Assembly: GCA_001897995.1 (NCBI GenBank)
Contig: MKRV01000265.1
Coordinates: forward strand, 47,804-111,803
Direction: 5' to 3'
Length of the DNA stretch: 64,000 nt
Source of the DNA: Alphaproteobacteria bacterium 65-37
GTDB taxonomy: Bacteria; Pseudomonadota; Alphaproteobacteria; Reyranellales; Reyranellaceae
Of this stretch, positions 37,252 through 49,769 are shown piece after piece (position 1 is the stretch's first letter; every line of letters starts with the position of its first letter). Under the pieces are notes generated by a model. The model saw nothing but the letters and a program-made list of their open reading frames with translations. It made no database searches and was not told the origin of the DNA. A program made the translations under genes and the position numbers.

Positions 37252-40200
37252 ATGCGCTTTGAGCGTCGGTATACGCAAGCAGGAAAATCGCCATTCGAAG
37301 GGGTGGCGTTTCGTGCTGCCGATTCCGAAATCCGTAACCCCGACGGATCGCTCGTCTTCCAGTTGAAGGGTGTGGACGTCCCCGCCGAGTGGTCGCAGGT
37401 CGCCGCCGACGTTCTTGCCCAGAAGTACTTCCGTCGTGCCGGTGTGCCCGCGCGCACGATGCACGTCACCGAATTGGACGTGCCCGACTGGCTGTGGCGT
37501 TCGGTGCCCGACGAAGCCGCCCTCGCCCAATTGCCGGCGGCCGAGCGCTACGGCAGCGAAATGAGCGCGCGGCAAGTTTTCCATCGCATGGCCGGTGCCT
37601 GGACCTATTGGGGGTGGAAGGGCGGCTACTTCGACAGCGAAGCCGATGCGCGTTCGTTCTACGACGAGCATTGCTACATGCTGGCGGCGCAATTCTGCGC
37701 GCCCAATTCGCCGCAGTGGTTCAATACCGGACTGCATTGGGCTTACGGCATCGATGGCCCCGGCCAAGGTCACTGGTACGTCGACCATCGCGACGGCGTG
37801 GCCCGTCGCTCCGACTCCGCCTATGAGCGGCCGCAGCCGCATGCCTGCTTTATCCAGAGCGTCTCCGACGACTTGGTGAGCGACGGCGGGATCATGGACC
37901 TCTGGGTTCGTGAAGCACGCCTCTTCAAGTACGGCTCCGGCACCGGCTCCAACTTCTCCAAGGTGCGCGCGAACGGCGAACGGCTGTCGGGTGGCGGCAA
38001 GTCTTCCGGCTTGATGTCCTTCCTCAAGATCGGCGATCGCGCAGCCGGCGCCATCAAGTCCGGCGGCACCACGCGGCGCGCCGCCAAGATGGTGACGGTC
38101 GATATCGACCATCCCGATATCGAGGAATTCATCGCCTGGAAAATGCTCGAGGAGCAGAAGGTGGCCGCTCTGGTCGCCGGCTCCCGGCTGGCCAATCGGC
38201 ATCTCAATGCGGTCATGAAGGCCTGCCTCGACACCGGCATTGCCGGTGATGGTGCTTTCGACCCGAGGCAGAATGCCAAGCTGCGGCGCGAGATCGTCGC
38301 GGCCCGTCAGGCCGAGCTGCCGGAGAACTACATCCAGCGTGTCATCCAGTTCGCACGCCAAGGCTACCGCCATATCGACTTCCCGACCTTCGACGTCGAC
38401 TGGGAATCGGAGGCCTACACCTCTGTCTCGGGGCAGAACGCCAACAACTCGGTCCGGGTCACCGACGCTTTCCTTCAGGCCGTCGAAGCCGATCGGCAAT
38501 GGGCTCTGACCGAACGCACGACCGGCAAGGTAGCCCGCACTGTCGGTGCCCGCGCCTTGTGGGACCAGATCGCCGAAGCAGCCTGGCACTCCGCCGACCC
38601 CGGTCTGCAGTACGACACCACGATCAACGACTGGCACACCTGCCCCGAGTCGGGCCGCATCAATGCGTCGAATCCCTGCTCCGAGTACATGTTCCTCGAC
38701 GATACGGCGTGCAACCTCGCCTCGCTGAACCTGATGCGGTTCCGCCGGCAGGATGGCTCGATCGATGTCGGCTCTCTGGAGCATGCCAGCCGCCTGTGGA
38801 CGGTCGTGCTCGAGATTTCGGTGATGATGGCGCAGTACCCGTCGCGCCGGATCGCCGAACTCTCCTTCGAATACCGGACCCTGGGCCTGGGCTATGCCAA
38901 TCTCGGCGCCGTTCTGATGGCATCGGGCCTGGGTTACGACAGCGCCAAGGGCCGTGCCATCGCCGCGGCGCTGACGGCCATCATGACGGGGACGGCTTAC
39001 GCCACCTCGGCCGAGATGGCGGCCCTGATGGGCCCCTTCCCCGGCTTCGACGCCAATCGCGAGGCGATGCTGCGCGTCATCCGCAATCATCGCCGGGCGG
39101 CCGACGGCGCCCGCGGCGGTTACGAGAGCCTTTCAACCCTGCCCATCGCCCTGGACGCCGCCAACTGCCCCGACGAGCGCCTGGTCGCGGCCGCCCGCCA
39201 TGCCTGGGATCGCGCCCTGGAACTCGGTGAACGGCACGGTTTCCGCAATGCCCAGGTCTCGGTGATCGCTCCGACCGGCACGATCGGCCTGGTGATGGAC
39301 TGCGACACGACCGGCATCGAGCCGGATTTCTCGCTGGTGAAATTCAAGAAGCTGGCAGGCGGCGGCTATTTCAAGATCATCAATCAGACGGTGCCGCTGG
39401 CCTTGCGTACCCTGGGCTACAGCGACGCAGCCATCGACCGGATCGTCGCCCATGCCGTCGGTCATGGGTCACTGGCGACGGCACCGGGCATCAATCACGC
39501 GACCCTGGCGGCCCGCGGATTCGACGCGGCGGCGTTGCAGCGGGTCGACCAGGCCGTCGCCACTGCCTTCGACATCCGCTTCGCCTTCAACCGCTACACG
39601 CTGGGTGACGCCTTCTGCCGCGACGTCCTCGGCTTCGACGACGCAGCACTGGGCGATGCGAGCCTCGACATCCTCGCAAGCCTCGGCTTCTCCAAGAGCG
39701 ACATCGCTGCCGCCAACATCCACGCATGTGGAACGATGAGCATCGAAGGTGCTCGCGATCTTCGTCGAGAGCATCTCGCGGTGTTCGATTGTGCGAATCC
39801 CTGTGGACGAGATGGCAAGCGCTGCTTGTCTGCGGAGAGTCACATACGCATGATGGCTGCAGCCCAGCCGTTCGTATCGGGCGCCATCTCCAAGACCATC
39901 AACATGCCCAACGCAGCTACGGTCGAGGATTGCCGCAAGGCCTATGAGATGTCGTGGAAGCTTGGACTGAAAGCCAACGCGCTCTATCGCGATGGTTCCA
40001 AGCTCTCGCAGCCGTTGTCCGCCATGCTCCTCGGCGACGACCTTGCCGCCAACGACGATCTCGCCGACATGTCGCCGGCAGCGCGTGCGCCGGTCATCGC
40101 CGAACGGATCGTGGAACGCATCGTCGAGCGTGAAGTCCGCGCCGGCCGCGAGCGCCTGCCGCAGCGCCGCAAGGGCTACACCCAGAAAGCCATCGTCGGC

Positions 40201-40947
40201 GGACACAAGGTCTACCTGCGCACGGGCGAGTACGAGGACGGCCGGGTCGGCGAGATCTTCGTCGACATGCACAAGGAAGGCGCCGCCTTCCGCAGCCTGA
40301 TGAACAACTTCGCCATCGCGATCTCGATCGGCCTGCAGTACGGCGTGCCGCTCGAGGAGTTCGTCGAGGCCTATACTTTCACGCGCTTCGAGCCTTCGGG
40401 ACTGGTCGACGGCAACGACGCGATCAAGATGTCGACCTCGGTGCTCGACTACATCTTCCGCGAGCTCGCCATCTCCTATCTCGGACGCAACGACCTGTCG
40501 CATGTCGAGCAGGCCGACCTTCGGCCCGACGGCGTCGGTCGCGGCGAGGTGCAGGGCGAACTGCCCGCTCCCGGCACGGATGCCGCCGAAGCTGCGGCCG
40601 CCGCGGTGAGCCGCATCGCCAGCGTCGGTTACATGCGCAGCAACCTTTACGTATTGAATGGCCGGACGGCCGGCAATGTCGCGATCGCCAACGAAGCGAT
40701 CGCGGCCGGCCCCCTGCCCAACGGACTGACGGACGGCCCAGCCGTCGCTACGGCGCACATCGCCAAGGCGGCCGTCGTCGGCGTCGCGCGCGGAGAAGCA
40801 TCCTCCTCGCCCTCGGGTCTCGCCTTCGAGGCGAAGCTCAAAGGGTACGAAGGGGATGCCTGTCCGGAATGCGGCAACTTCACGATGGTCCGCAACGGGA
40901 CGTGCCTCAAATGCACGACCTGCGGCGGGACCACCGGATGCAGTTGA
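37252..40947 (+). CDS. nrdJ: Vitamin B12-dependent (class II) ribonucleotide reductase
   Basis: [71 protein letters not shown]-terminal [28 protein letters not shown]. Confidence 0.97.
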   Translation: MRFERRYTQAGKSPFEGVAFRAADSEIRNPDGSLVFQLKGVDVPAEWSQVAADVLAQKYFRRAGVPARTMHVTELDVPDWLWRSVPDEAALAQLPAAERYGSEMSARQVFHRMAGAWTYWGWKGGYFDSEADARSFYDEHCYMLAAQFCAPNSPQWFNTGLHWAYGIDGPGQGHWYVDHRDGVARRSDSAYERPQPHACFIQSVSDDLVSDGGIMDLWVREARLFKYGSGTGSNFSKVRANGERLSGGGKSSGLMSFLKIGDRAAGAIKSGGTTRRAAKMVTVDIDHPDIEEFIAWKMLEEQKVAALVAGSRLANRHLNAVMKACLDTGIAGDGAFDPRQNAKLRREIVAARQAELPENYIQRVIQFARQGYRHIDFPTFDVDWESEAYTSVSGQNANNSVRVTDAFLQAVEADRQWALTERTTGKVARTVGARALWDQIAEAAWHSADPGLQYDTTINDWHTCPESGRINASNPCSEYMFLDDTACNLASLNLMRFRRQDGSIDVGSLEHASRLWTVVLEISVMMAQYPSRRIAELSFEYRTLGLGYANLGAVLMASGLGYDSAKGRAIAAALTAIMTGTAYATSAEMAALMGPFPGFDANREAMLRVIRNHRRAADGARGGYESLSTLPIALDAANCPDERLVAAARHAWDRALELGERHGFRNAQVSVIAPTGTIGLVMDCDTTGIEPDFSLVKFKKLAGGGYFKIINQTVPLALRTLGYSDAAIDRIVAHAVGHGSLATAPGINHATLAARGFDAAALQRVDQAVATAFDIRFAFNRYTLGDAFCRDVLGFDDAALGDASLDILASLGFSKSDIAAANIHACGTMSIEGARDLRREHLAVFDCANPCGRDGKRCLSAESHIRMMAAAQPFVSGAISKTINMPNAATVEDCRKAYEMSWKLGLKANALYRDGSKLSQPLSAMLLGDDLAANDDLADMSPAARAPVIAERIVERIVEREVRAGRERLPQRRKGYTQKAIVGGHKVYLRTGEYEDGRVGEIFVDMHKEGAAFRSLMNNFAIAISIGLQYGVPLEEFVEAYTFTRFEPSGLVDGNDAIKMSTSVLDYIFRELAISYLGRNDLSHVEQADLRPDGVGRGEVQGELPAPGTDAAEAAAAAVSRIASVGYMRSNLYVLNGRTAGNVAIANEAIAAGPLPNGLTDGPAVATAHIAKAAVVGVARGEASSSPSGLAFEAKLKGYEGDACPECGNFTMVRNGTCLKCTTCGGTTGCS

Positions 40948-41025
40948 GCATGCGTGGCGTAGCGTACCAGCGTACCCCGGGGGCCTCACGGTTGGGGACC
41001 TCATAGCTAACCATAGGAGACAGTT

Positions 41026-41082
41026 ATGGCTGCTAAGAAGAAGGCTGCTAAGAAGAAGGCTGCTAAGAAGAAGAAGCAGTAA
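41026..41082 (+). CDS. 18-aa lysine-rich mini-protein MAAKKKAAKKKAAKKKKQ
   Basis: ATG preceded by ATAGGAGACAGTT (AGGAG RBS); histone H1/AlgP-like KKAA repeat; too short for ORF track. Confidence 0.6.
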   Translation: MAAKKKAAKKKAAKKKKQ

Positions 41083-41084
41083 AT

Positions 41085-41283
41085 AGGTAAGGGCGTAGGC
41101 CAAAGTTTACTTTGGCCCCTCTAACCAACGCCTTTCGGCTTCCGTGTGGGTGCCCCTCTCGGGCCCCACCGGAAGCCACCTTACAGAAGACGAGCAATAA
41201 GCCGATCCGACGCCTTGGTTCGCCGAGGCGGAAAGGCGAAACTAGATAAAGCGTCCGGCGACCCAGGTCTGCCGGACTTTTTT
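41085..41283 (+). ncRNA. Candidate structured RNA / long structured 3' region ending in intrinsic terminator
   Basis: GTAAGG/CCTTAC closing helix; GGCCAAAG-TTTA-CTTTGGCC hairpin; GGCTTCCG..CGGAAGCC ~17-bp hairpin; CGCCTTGG-TTCG-CCGAGGCG hairpin; terminator. Confidence 0.55.
41253..41283 (+). terminator. Rho-independent terminator
   Basis: GTCCGGC-gacccaggtct-GCCGGAC followed by TTTTTT. Confidence 0.9.
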
Positions 41284-41365
41284 CTTGTGCACTGGATCGC
41301 AGTGCGAGGGAAAACGCCGTCTCTATTCGCCCTTGTCCTGGCATGATTCGCGCTATGCTGTAGCC

Positions 41366-42541
41366 ATGCCGGACGACACCCCGACCATCGGCCTGCGTAT
41401 CATCGAGTCCCTGGCCGCCGTCGACGCCGCGCAGTGGGACGCGTGCGCGCTGGCGCCGGGCTCCGCCGGGAACCCTTTCCTCAGCCACCGCTTCCTGAAA
41501 GCGCTGGAGGATTCCAAGTCGGTTGGCCGGCGTACCGGCTGGCAACCGCAATACCTTCTCGCTGAGTCTGCCGACGGCACGCTGCAGGGCGCGGCCCCTC
41601 TCTACGTGAAGGGGCATTCGCAGGGTGAGTATGTGTTCGACCATGGCTGGGCGCAGGCCTTGGAGCGCGCCGGCGGGCGCTACTACCCCAAGCTTCAGGT
41701 CGCCGTTCCCTTCACGCCGGTTCCCGGCCCGCGGCTGTTTGCCCGACCCGGGCCGCTCGCCGAGGCGGTGCGCGACGCCATGATCGACATGCTGGCCAAG
41801 ATCGCCGGCGACAACAACATCAGCTCTGTCCATGCCACTTTCTGCACCGAAGCCGACTGGCGGCGCTTTGGTGCCCGCGGCTGGCTGCTGCGGCTCGGCC
41901 AGCAATATCACTGGCACAACAACGGCTACCGGACCTTCGACGATTTTCTGGCGGCGCTGGCGTCGCGCAAGCGCAAGGCGATCCGCAAGGAACGCGAGTC
42001 GGTGCGGCGCGACGGGCTGGTCGTGCGGGCCTTCTCCGGCGACGAGATCCGCCCCGAGCATTGGGACGCTTTCTTCGCCTTCTACATGGATACCGGCGGC
42101 CGCAAGTGGGGCTCACCCTATCTCACGCGCGCCTTCTTCGACATTCTGGGTAGCACCATGGCTGAGCAGGTCGTTCTGGTCATGGCAGAATCGGACGGCC
42201 AGGCCGTGGGCGGTGCGCTCAACCTCAAGGGCGACGACACGCTCTACGGTCGCTACTGGGGTTGCCTGGAGAGCCACGCCTTCCTGCATTTCGAGGCCTG
42301 CTACTATCAGGCGATCGACTACGCGATCGCCCATGGCCTCGCTCGCGTGGAAGCCGGCGCCCAAGGGGATCACAAAATCCAGCGCGGCTATCTGCCGGTG
42401 CCGACCTTCTCCGCCCACTGGATCGTCGATCCGGGTTTCCGACGCGCCATCGACGACTACCTGAAGCGCGAGCGCCCCGCCGTCGAGCAGGAGATCGAGG
42501 GTCTGATGCAATACTCGCCGTTCCGGAAGGACGGCGAGTGA
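41366..42541 (+). CDS. GNAT/peptidogalycan-biosynthesis-like protein (COG3146 family)
   Basis: NPFLSHRFLKALEDSKSVGRRTGWQPQYLLAES...AAPLYVKGHSQGEYVFDHGWAQALERAGGRYYPKLQVAVPFTPV. Confidence 0.88.
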   Translation: MPDDTPTIGLRIIESLAAVDAAQWDACALAPGSAGNPFLSHRFLKALEDSKSVGRRTGWQPQYLLAESADGTLQGAAPLYVKGHSQGEYVFDHGWAQALERAGGRYYPKLQVAVPFTPVPGPRLFARPGPLAEAVRDAMIDMLAKIAGDNNISSVHATFCTEADWRRFGARGWLLRLGQQYHWHNNGYRTFDDFLAALASRKRKAIRKERESVRRDGLVVRAFSGDEIRPEHWDAFFAFYMDTGGRKWGSPYLTRAFFDILGSTMAEQVVLVMAESDGQAVGGALNLKGDDTLYGRYWGCLESHAFLHFEACYYQAIDYAIAHGLARVEAGAQGDHKIQRGYLPVPTFSAHWIVDPGFRRAIDDYLKRERPAVEQEIEGLMQYSPFRKDGE

Positions 42542-42557
42542 CGCCCTCCGCCGACGG

Positions 42558-42733
42558 CTACTTGACCATCAATATCCCGAAAAAGAACACGACGAAGAAG
42601 ACCAGCGGCTCGGTCAGCGACGACAGGCCGTAGGGCACCTGCCAGCCGGTCTTGTCGACGATCGTCAGCAATGCCCAAAACACCGCGGCGGCAATCGCCG
42701 CGGCGCGAAAGGCAATCCAAAGAGGCCGCAACA

Positions 42734-42734
<1 letters not shown>
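42558..42734 (-). CDS. 58-aa membrane protein, start codon overlaps clpA stop (TAATG)
   Basis: Own translation: MLRPLWIAFRAAAIAAAVFWALLTIVDKTGWQVPYGLSSLTEPLVFFVVFFFGILMVK; below ORF-track cutoff. Confidence 0.55.
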
Positions 42735-45058
<2,324 letters not shown>

Positions 45059-45097
45059 CGAACCACCTCGACAGAAAAACGAACTACTCTCTGGCCG

Positions 45098-45517
45098 CTA
45101 CTCTTTCTCCAACGTGCACTGGAGAGGGTGCTGATTCTTGCGGGCGTAATCCACCGTCTGAGTCACCTTGGTCTCGGCGATCTCGTAGGTGTAGACGCCG
45201 CATACGCCCACCCCCTTCTGGTGAACGTGAAGCATGATCTGAGTGGCTTCATCCCGGTTCTTCTGAAAAATGTTCTGCAGGACATCGACGACGAACTCCA
45301 TCGGTGTGTAGTCGTCATTCAACATCAAGACCTTGTACATCGACGGCTTCTTGGTGCGCGTACGCGTCAGGGTCAGGGCGCCGGTACGACCTTCGTCGCC
45401 GCCACCTTCCCTGTCTTCCCGGCGCGGCGGTTGTTGGGGCGGCCCCCCAGGTGATCCACCGGGCGGCTCGCTCGGGTCTCCCAGCCGCCATTCGCCGGCA
45501 CTACGCACAAAGTCCAT
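45098..45517 (-). CDS. clpS: ATP-dependent Clp protease adaptor ClpS (start uncertain)
   Basis: [80 protein letters not shown]. Confidence 0.95.
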   Translation of the reverse strand: MDFVRSAGEWRLGDPSEPPGGSPGGPPQQPPRREDREGGGDEGRTGALTLTRTRTKKPSMYKVLMLNDDYTPMEFVVDVLQNIFQKNRDEATQIMLHVHQKGVGVCGVYTYEIAETKVTQTVDYARKNQHPLQCTLEKE

Positions 45518-45581
45518 CGTTCCGATCAAACTCCAAATCGAAGCCACACAGTGAATTATATAGGTAGCGCCGTCGTTTCCG

Positions 45582-46301
45582 CTACCTCGGCCGCAATCCG
45601 TCCTTCCCCACCACCAGCATCCAGCGATCTGCACGAGCCCGGCTGATCGGCGCATTCATGTCGCGACGCAATTCGGCGGGTTCCAGTTTGCGGGGCGGAT
45701 TGACCGGTATCGGCACGTTGTCCCACGAGAAAAGCCTCGCGGCGAATTTCACGTTGGCAAAACCGTCCGTCGGGTAATGGTAGGCCTGAAAACCCCAGAC
45801 GCCGTTCCGGCAGGAGGCCACCGTCCACCAGAAGTCGTTATCCGGCAGCCGCAACCCGTCCGGCGGCGGACCAAAGCCGCGGCTCGCCTCGAGCAGCCCA
45901 ACCAGTTCCCGGGTCTCGCCGGCATTCAGCAGCCGCTGCCCCCGCTTCATGCTCCAGGGCCCGAACACATCGGAGGGTTCGGAGATCAGCATGTTGGTGA
46001 TGCCGGTGGTTACCGTCCCCTGCCCGGTCAGGACGCCGATATTCAGACCGGCTGTCCCGTCGGGCTGCAGGTAAATCTCGTAGGCCCGTACCTGTTCTTC
46101 CCACAGGGCGTTGTAGATCAGCCTCAGTCGATTGCGGCCGCCTGGAGTGCACTGCTCCTGAATATCTCTGGCCGCCACGTAGTCGAACCAGTTAAAGCTG
46201 CGGACAATGGGCTTGTCGACATTGCGGTCCGCCCGTTGCGCCCACGCCGACGGCGCTCCAACGAGGGTCAGGGCCGCCAACGCCAACAAAAAAGCCTTCA
46301 T
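45582..46301 (-). CDS. Secreted hypothetical protein
   Basis: Signal peptide [21 protein letters not shown]; no family recognised. Confidence 0.7.
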   Translation of the reverse strand: MKAFLLALAALTLVGAPSAWAQRADRNVDKPIVRSFNWFDYVAARDIQEQCTPGGRNRLRLIYNALWEEQVRAYEIYLQPDGTAGLNIGVLTGQGTVTTGITNMLISEPSDVFGPWSMKRGQRLLNAGETRELVGLLEASRGFGPPPDGLRLPDNDFWWTVASCRNGVWGFQAYHYPTDGFANVKFAARLFSWDNVPIPVNPPRKLEPAELRRDMNAPISRARADRWMLVVGKDGLRPR

Positions 46302-46394
46302 CGTCGCCTCCTGATGCGATTGGGTAGTTTCCGGGGCAACTTTGGCGCCACCGCGGCAGCGGCGGCGTTGCGTAGGCGCCCAATCTTTAGTAAT

Positions 46395-46415
46395 CTTATA
46401 GAAATTGCCTATAAG
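46395..46415. promoter_or_regulatory. Perfect inverted repeat in dacA-like upstream region
   Basis: CTTATAG-aaattgc-CTATAAG. Confidence 0.35.
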
Positions 46416-46463
46416 CTATTGGCCGGGCACACAAATCCAATTTGAGCGTATGGCGTATTCGCG

Positions 46464-47927
46464 ATGACCTTCCCCTTCAGGCAAATCGCGGTCAGCCTCT
46501 CCTGGCTAGCCGTGAGTGTGGTTTTTCTCGGCGCCTCGGTGGCGCCGTTGCCTGTTGAGGCCCAGACGACGTCGGTCAAACGGGCCGGCTCGCCGGTCAA
46601 GGTCAAGTCCCGCGCCAAGAGTCGCGCCGCGCCGGCTGTCTCCTCCTGGGTTCCCAATCCTGCTGTCAGCGGCCGCGATGCCTACCTCATCGTCGATGCG
46701 CAGAGCGGTCGCGAATTGATGGCCGATCGGGCCGACGAACTCCGTCATCCGGCGTCGCTGACCAAGCTGATGACCATCTACCTCACCTTCTCGGCGCTCG
46801 ATTCGGGCCGCCTGTCCTTGGGTGATCAAATTCCCGTGTCGGTCAATGCGCTCAATGCGCCGCCGACCAAGATGGGCATGACACCGGGCGGCAAGATCAA
46901 TGTGCGCGATGCCGTGATGGCACTGGTGACGCGGTCGGCCAACGACGCCGCCGTCCTCCTCGCCGAAGGCATGGCCGGCAGCGAAGAAGCCTTCGCCCAG
47001 GTCATGACCCAGAAAGCCCGCCAGCTCGGCATGACTTCTACGGTATTTCGCAATGCGTCGGGCTTGCCGAACCGTGAGCAGGTCACCACCGCTCGCGATC
47101 TCAGCCGCCTCGCCAACGCACTGCTGCGAGACTATCCGCATTACTATGGGATCTTCTCCGTCCAGAGCTATGCCTACCGCGGTCGATCACTGGAAAACCA
47201 CAACCGCATGCTCGGCTACTACGACGGTGCCGACGGCCTGAAGACCGGCTACACGAACGCGTCGGGCTTCAATCTGGTCATGTCGGCCGTGCGTGACAAT
47301 CGCCGCCTGATCGGCGTGGTGATGGGAGGCGACAGCGCCGGCCAGCGCGACCGGCAGATGGCAGCGCTCATGGATCGCGGCTTCAACATGGCTCAGTCGA
47401 TGCAGCTTTCCGCGTGGACAGCTCAGCGCAAGCCGCCGACTGCGCGTTACTCGGCCGCCCAGTTCGACCCCGGCGCCAGCTTCGCCGAAGCCTACCGGCC
47501 GCCGGCGACAGTCGCCAAGGCCGACGCACCCACCACCCAGAAGCCGGCCGTGACGCCGAAGTATGCGGGCTTCGTTGCCCCCGCACCGGCGACGCCAACG
47601 ACGGTGCCGGCCACTGCCGCCGTGCCGGTTCCCAACGACAATACGCCGAGCCTCGGCACCTGGGTGATCCAGGTCGGCTCGTTCAATGAGCCGCAAGCCG
47701 CGCAGATGGCGCTGCAGCGCGCCTCGTCCGCCCTGCCGGCAACGACATCGAAGTCCGCGTCCGTCACGGTCGACGAAGTGCAGATGGCCAACCGCACCTT
47801 CCACCGCGCCCGGCTGACCAACCTGTCACAAGAGCAGGCGGTCGATGGTTGCAAGCAGCTCGAGAAGAAGAAGATCTACTGCTCGGCGCTGCAGATCACG
47901 TCGTGGAACACGCCAAGCGCTCGTTGA
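46464..47927 (+). CDS. D-alanyl-D-alanine carboxypeptidase (S11) with SPOR domain
   Basis: RHPASLTKLMTIYLTFSAL (SxxK), SANDAAVLLAE (SxN), DGLKTGYTNASGFN (KTG); C-terminal WVIQVGSFNEPQAAQMALQRA SPOR. Confidence 0.95.
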   Translation: MTFPFRQIAVSLSWLAVSVVFLGASVAPLPVEAQTTSVKRAGSPVKVKSRAKSRAAPAVSSWVPNPAVSGRDAYLIVDAQSGRELMADRADELRHPASLTKLMTIYLTFSALDSGRLSLGDQIPVSVNALNAPPTKMGMTPGGKINVRDAVMALVTRSANDAAVLLAEGMAGSEEAFAQVMTQKARQLGMTSTVFRNASGLPNREQVTTARDLSRLANALLRDYPHYYGIFSVQSYAYRGRSLENHNRMLGYYDGADGLKTGYTNASGFNLVMSAVRDNRRLIGVVMGGDSAGQRDRQMAALMDRGFNMAQSMQLSAWTAQRKPPTARYSAAQFDPGASFAEAYRPPATVAKADAPTTQKPAVTPKYAGFVAPAPATPTTVPATAAVPVPNDNTPSLGTWVIQVGSFNEPQAAQMALQRASSALPATTSKSASVTVDEVQMANRTFHRARLTNLSQEQAVDGCKQLEKKKIYCSALQITSWNTPSAR

Positions 47928-48330
47928 GCGCCTTGCGGAGCCAACCGACGAACGGCCGCTTGTGACGACGCTGCCATAGCGCGAGGTCCCAAGCGTCCTC
48001 GCTGGGCTTCAGCCGCGCCTGGATCGGCTCGAACACCGACACGGTCGTCAGGATGCCGGCGACCTTCACGCGCAACGGCGCGATCCGGTAGCCAGGCCCT
48101 TCGTAACCGGCGAGCCGGGCGACGTCGCGACGGCTGAGGCCGCCGACGATCGCCCCCTCCACCTCCTCACAGGGATCCGGGATGACGACTGGATAGGTCG
48201 CGTCCTTGGCCCTGCGGCGGGCATGCCCCGGCAGGCTCGCCGCCTGATAGGCCTGCGGCGGCAAGCGACGTCCCAGGACGATCGCTGTGACGTCGCGATC
48301 GAGCAAGGTCCCGTAGAAGAAGAAGCGCAT
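47896..48330 (-). CDS. Gamma-glutamylcyclotransferase (AIG2/GGCT-like) family protein
   Basis: MRFFFYGTLLDRDVTAIVLGRRLPPQAYQAASLPGHARRRAKDATYPVVIPDPCEEVEGAIVGGL. Confidence 0.88.
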   Translation of the reverse strand: MRFFFYGTLLDRDVTAIVLGRRLPPQAYQAASLPGHARRRAKDATYPVVIPDPCEEVEGAIVGGLSRRDVARLAGYEGPGYRIAPLRVKVAGILTTVSVFEPIQARLKPSEDAWDLALWQRRHKRPFVGWLRKALNERLACSTT

Positions 48331-49739
48331 CAGTGATGCCCGGCACCGGCCTCCACGTCGTCGGGCAGCTCGACGCCGCTGGCCGCCAGGGCGCCCTTCA
48401 GCTCGGCCTTCAGCCGCTCGAGCCCGGCATCGTCTGCTGCCTCGCAGCGTGCCACGAGGACGGGCTGGGTGTTCGAGGCGCGCAGCAGCCACCATCCGTC
48501 CTTGGTGCTGACGCGCACACCGTCGATATCGGAGAATTTGGCCCCTTCCTTCTGCAGACGGGCCTTCACCTTCTCGACGACACCGAACTTCTGGTCGTCG
48601 GGGCAGTCGAAGCGCAGCTCCGGCGTATTGACCGGCTGCGGCAGGCCATCGCGCATCTCGGCCAGGCTCTCCTTGGCGTTGGCCACGACGTTGAGCAGGC
48701 GCAGCGCGCAATAGAGCGCATCGTCGAAGCCGTAGAAGGTATCGGCGAAGAACACATGGCCGCTCATCTCGCCAGCCAGCGGCGAGCCGATCTCCGCCAT
48801 CTTGCTCTTGATCAGCGAATGGCCGGTCTTGAACATCATCGGCACGCCGCCGGCCTTGGCGATCTCGTCGAACAGGACCTGGCTCGCCTTCACGTCGGCG
48901 ATGATCGTGGCCCCCGGCTTGCTCTTCAGCACGTCGCGCGCCCACAGAACCAGCAACTGGTCTCCCCACAGGATGCGGCCCTTGCCGTCGACCGCACCGA
49001 TGCGATCGCCGTCGCCGTCGAAAGCGATGCCGAGGTCGCATCCCCGGGCTTTCACCTCGGCAATGAGCTGTTCGAGATTCTTCGGCACGGTCGGATCGGG
49101 ATGGTGGGCCGGGAAGGTTCCATCGACCTTCTCGTTGAGCACAAAATGCTCGCCCTGCAGCTTGTCGACGACCGCACGGATCGAGACACCGACGGCGCCG
49201 TTGCCGATATCCCAGGCGACCTTGAGCTTGCGCCCGGGCTTCACGTCGCGCACCAGGCGGGCGGCATAGTCCGACAGGATGTCTTTCTTCTCGACCTTGC
49301 CCTGCCCGACCGCCCAGTCGCCCTTGCCGGCCATCGTCCCCAGCGTCTGGATATCGGCGCCGAAGAACGACTTCTTGCCCATCATCATCTTGAAGCCGTT
49401 GTAATCCGGCGGATTGTGCGAACCGGTGATCTGGATGCCGCCGTCGGCTTCCAGGTGATAAACGGCGTAGTAGAGCATCGGCGTCGCGGCGACCCCGATA
49501 TTGACGACGTCGACACCCGAGGCCGTAAGGCCTTCGATGCAGGCCGCAGCCAGTTCCGGCGAGCTCAGGCGGCCGTCGTAGCCGAGTGCCACCCGCTTGC
49601 CGCCCTTGCGCTTGACGATCGTGCCGAAGGTTCGGCCGATCGCACGGGCATCAGCGGCGTGGACCGTCGTGCCGACAACTCCGCGGATATCGTATTCGCG
49701 CAGGATGCTGGGATCGAATTTGTGCGCGGTCTGGCTCAT
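48330..49739 (-). CDS. Phosphomannomutase/phosphoglucomutase
   Basis: FDPSILREYDIRGVVG, VALGYDGRLSSPELA, QITGSHNPPDYNGFKMM, GIAFDGDGDRIGAVDGKG, LAGEMSGHVFF. Confidence 0.96.
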   Translation of the reverse strand: MSQTAHKFDPSILREYDIRGVVGTTVHAADARAIGRTFGTIVKRKGGKRVALGYDGRLSSPELAAACIEGLTASGVDVVNIGVAATPMLYYAVYHLEADGGIQITGSHNPPDYNGFKMMMGKKSFFGADIQTLGTMAGKGDWAVGQGKVEKKDILSDYAARLVRDVKPGRKLKVAWDIGNGAVGVSIRAVVDKLQGEHFVLNEKVDGTFPAHHPDPTVPKNLEQLIAEVKARGCDLGIAFDGDGDRIGAVDGKGRILWGDQLLVLWARDVLKSKPGATIIADVKASQVLFDEIAKAGGVPMMFKTGHSLIKSKMAEIGSPLAGEMSGHVFFADTFYGFDDALYCALRLLNVVANAKESLAEMRDGLPQPVNTPELRFDCPDDQKFGVVEKVKARLQKEGAKFSDIDGVRVSTKDGWWLLRASNTQPVLVARCEAADDAGLERLKAELKGALAASGVELPDDVEAGAGHH

Positions 49740-49769
49740 GAAAAGCACTCCGGATTGGCTCGTTGACAA

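Noticed and set aside
37105-39090. 661-aa minus-strand ORF opposite nrdJ
   Set aside because: Shadow ORF of NrdJ coding sequence.
39469-41103. 544-aa minus-strand ORF covering nrdJ 3' end and mini-ORF
   Set aside because: Antisense of nrdJ; its LLLLLLSSLLLSSLLLSS start is the reverse complement of the AAKKK repeat.
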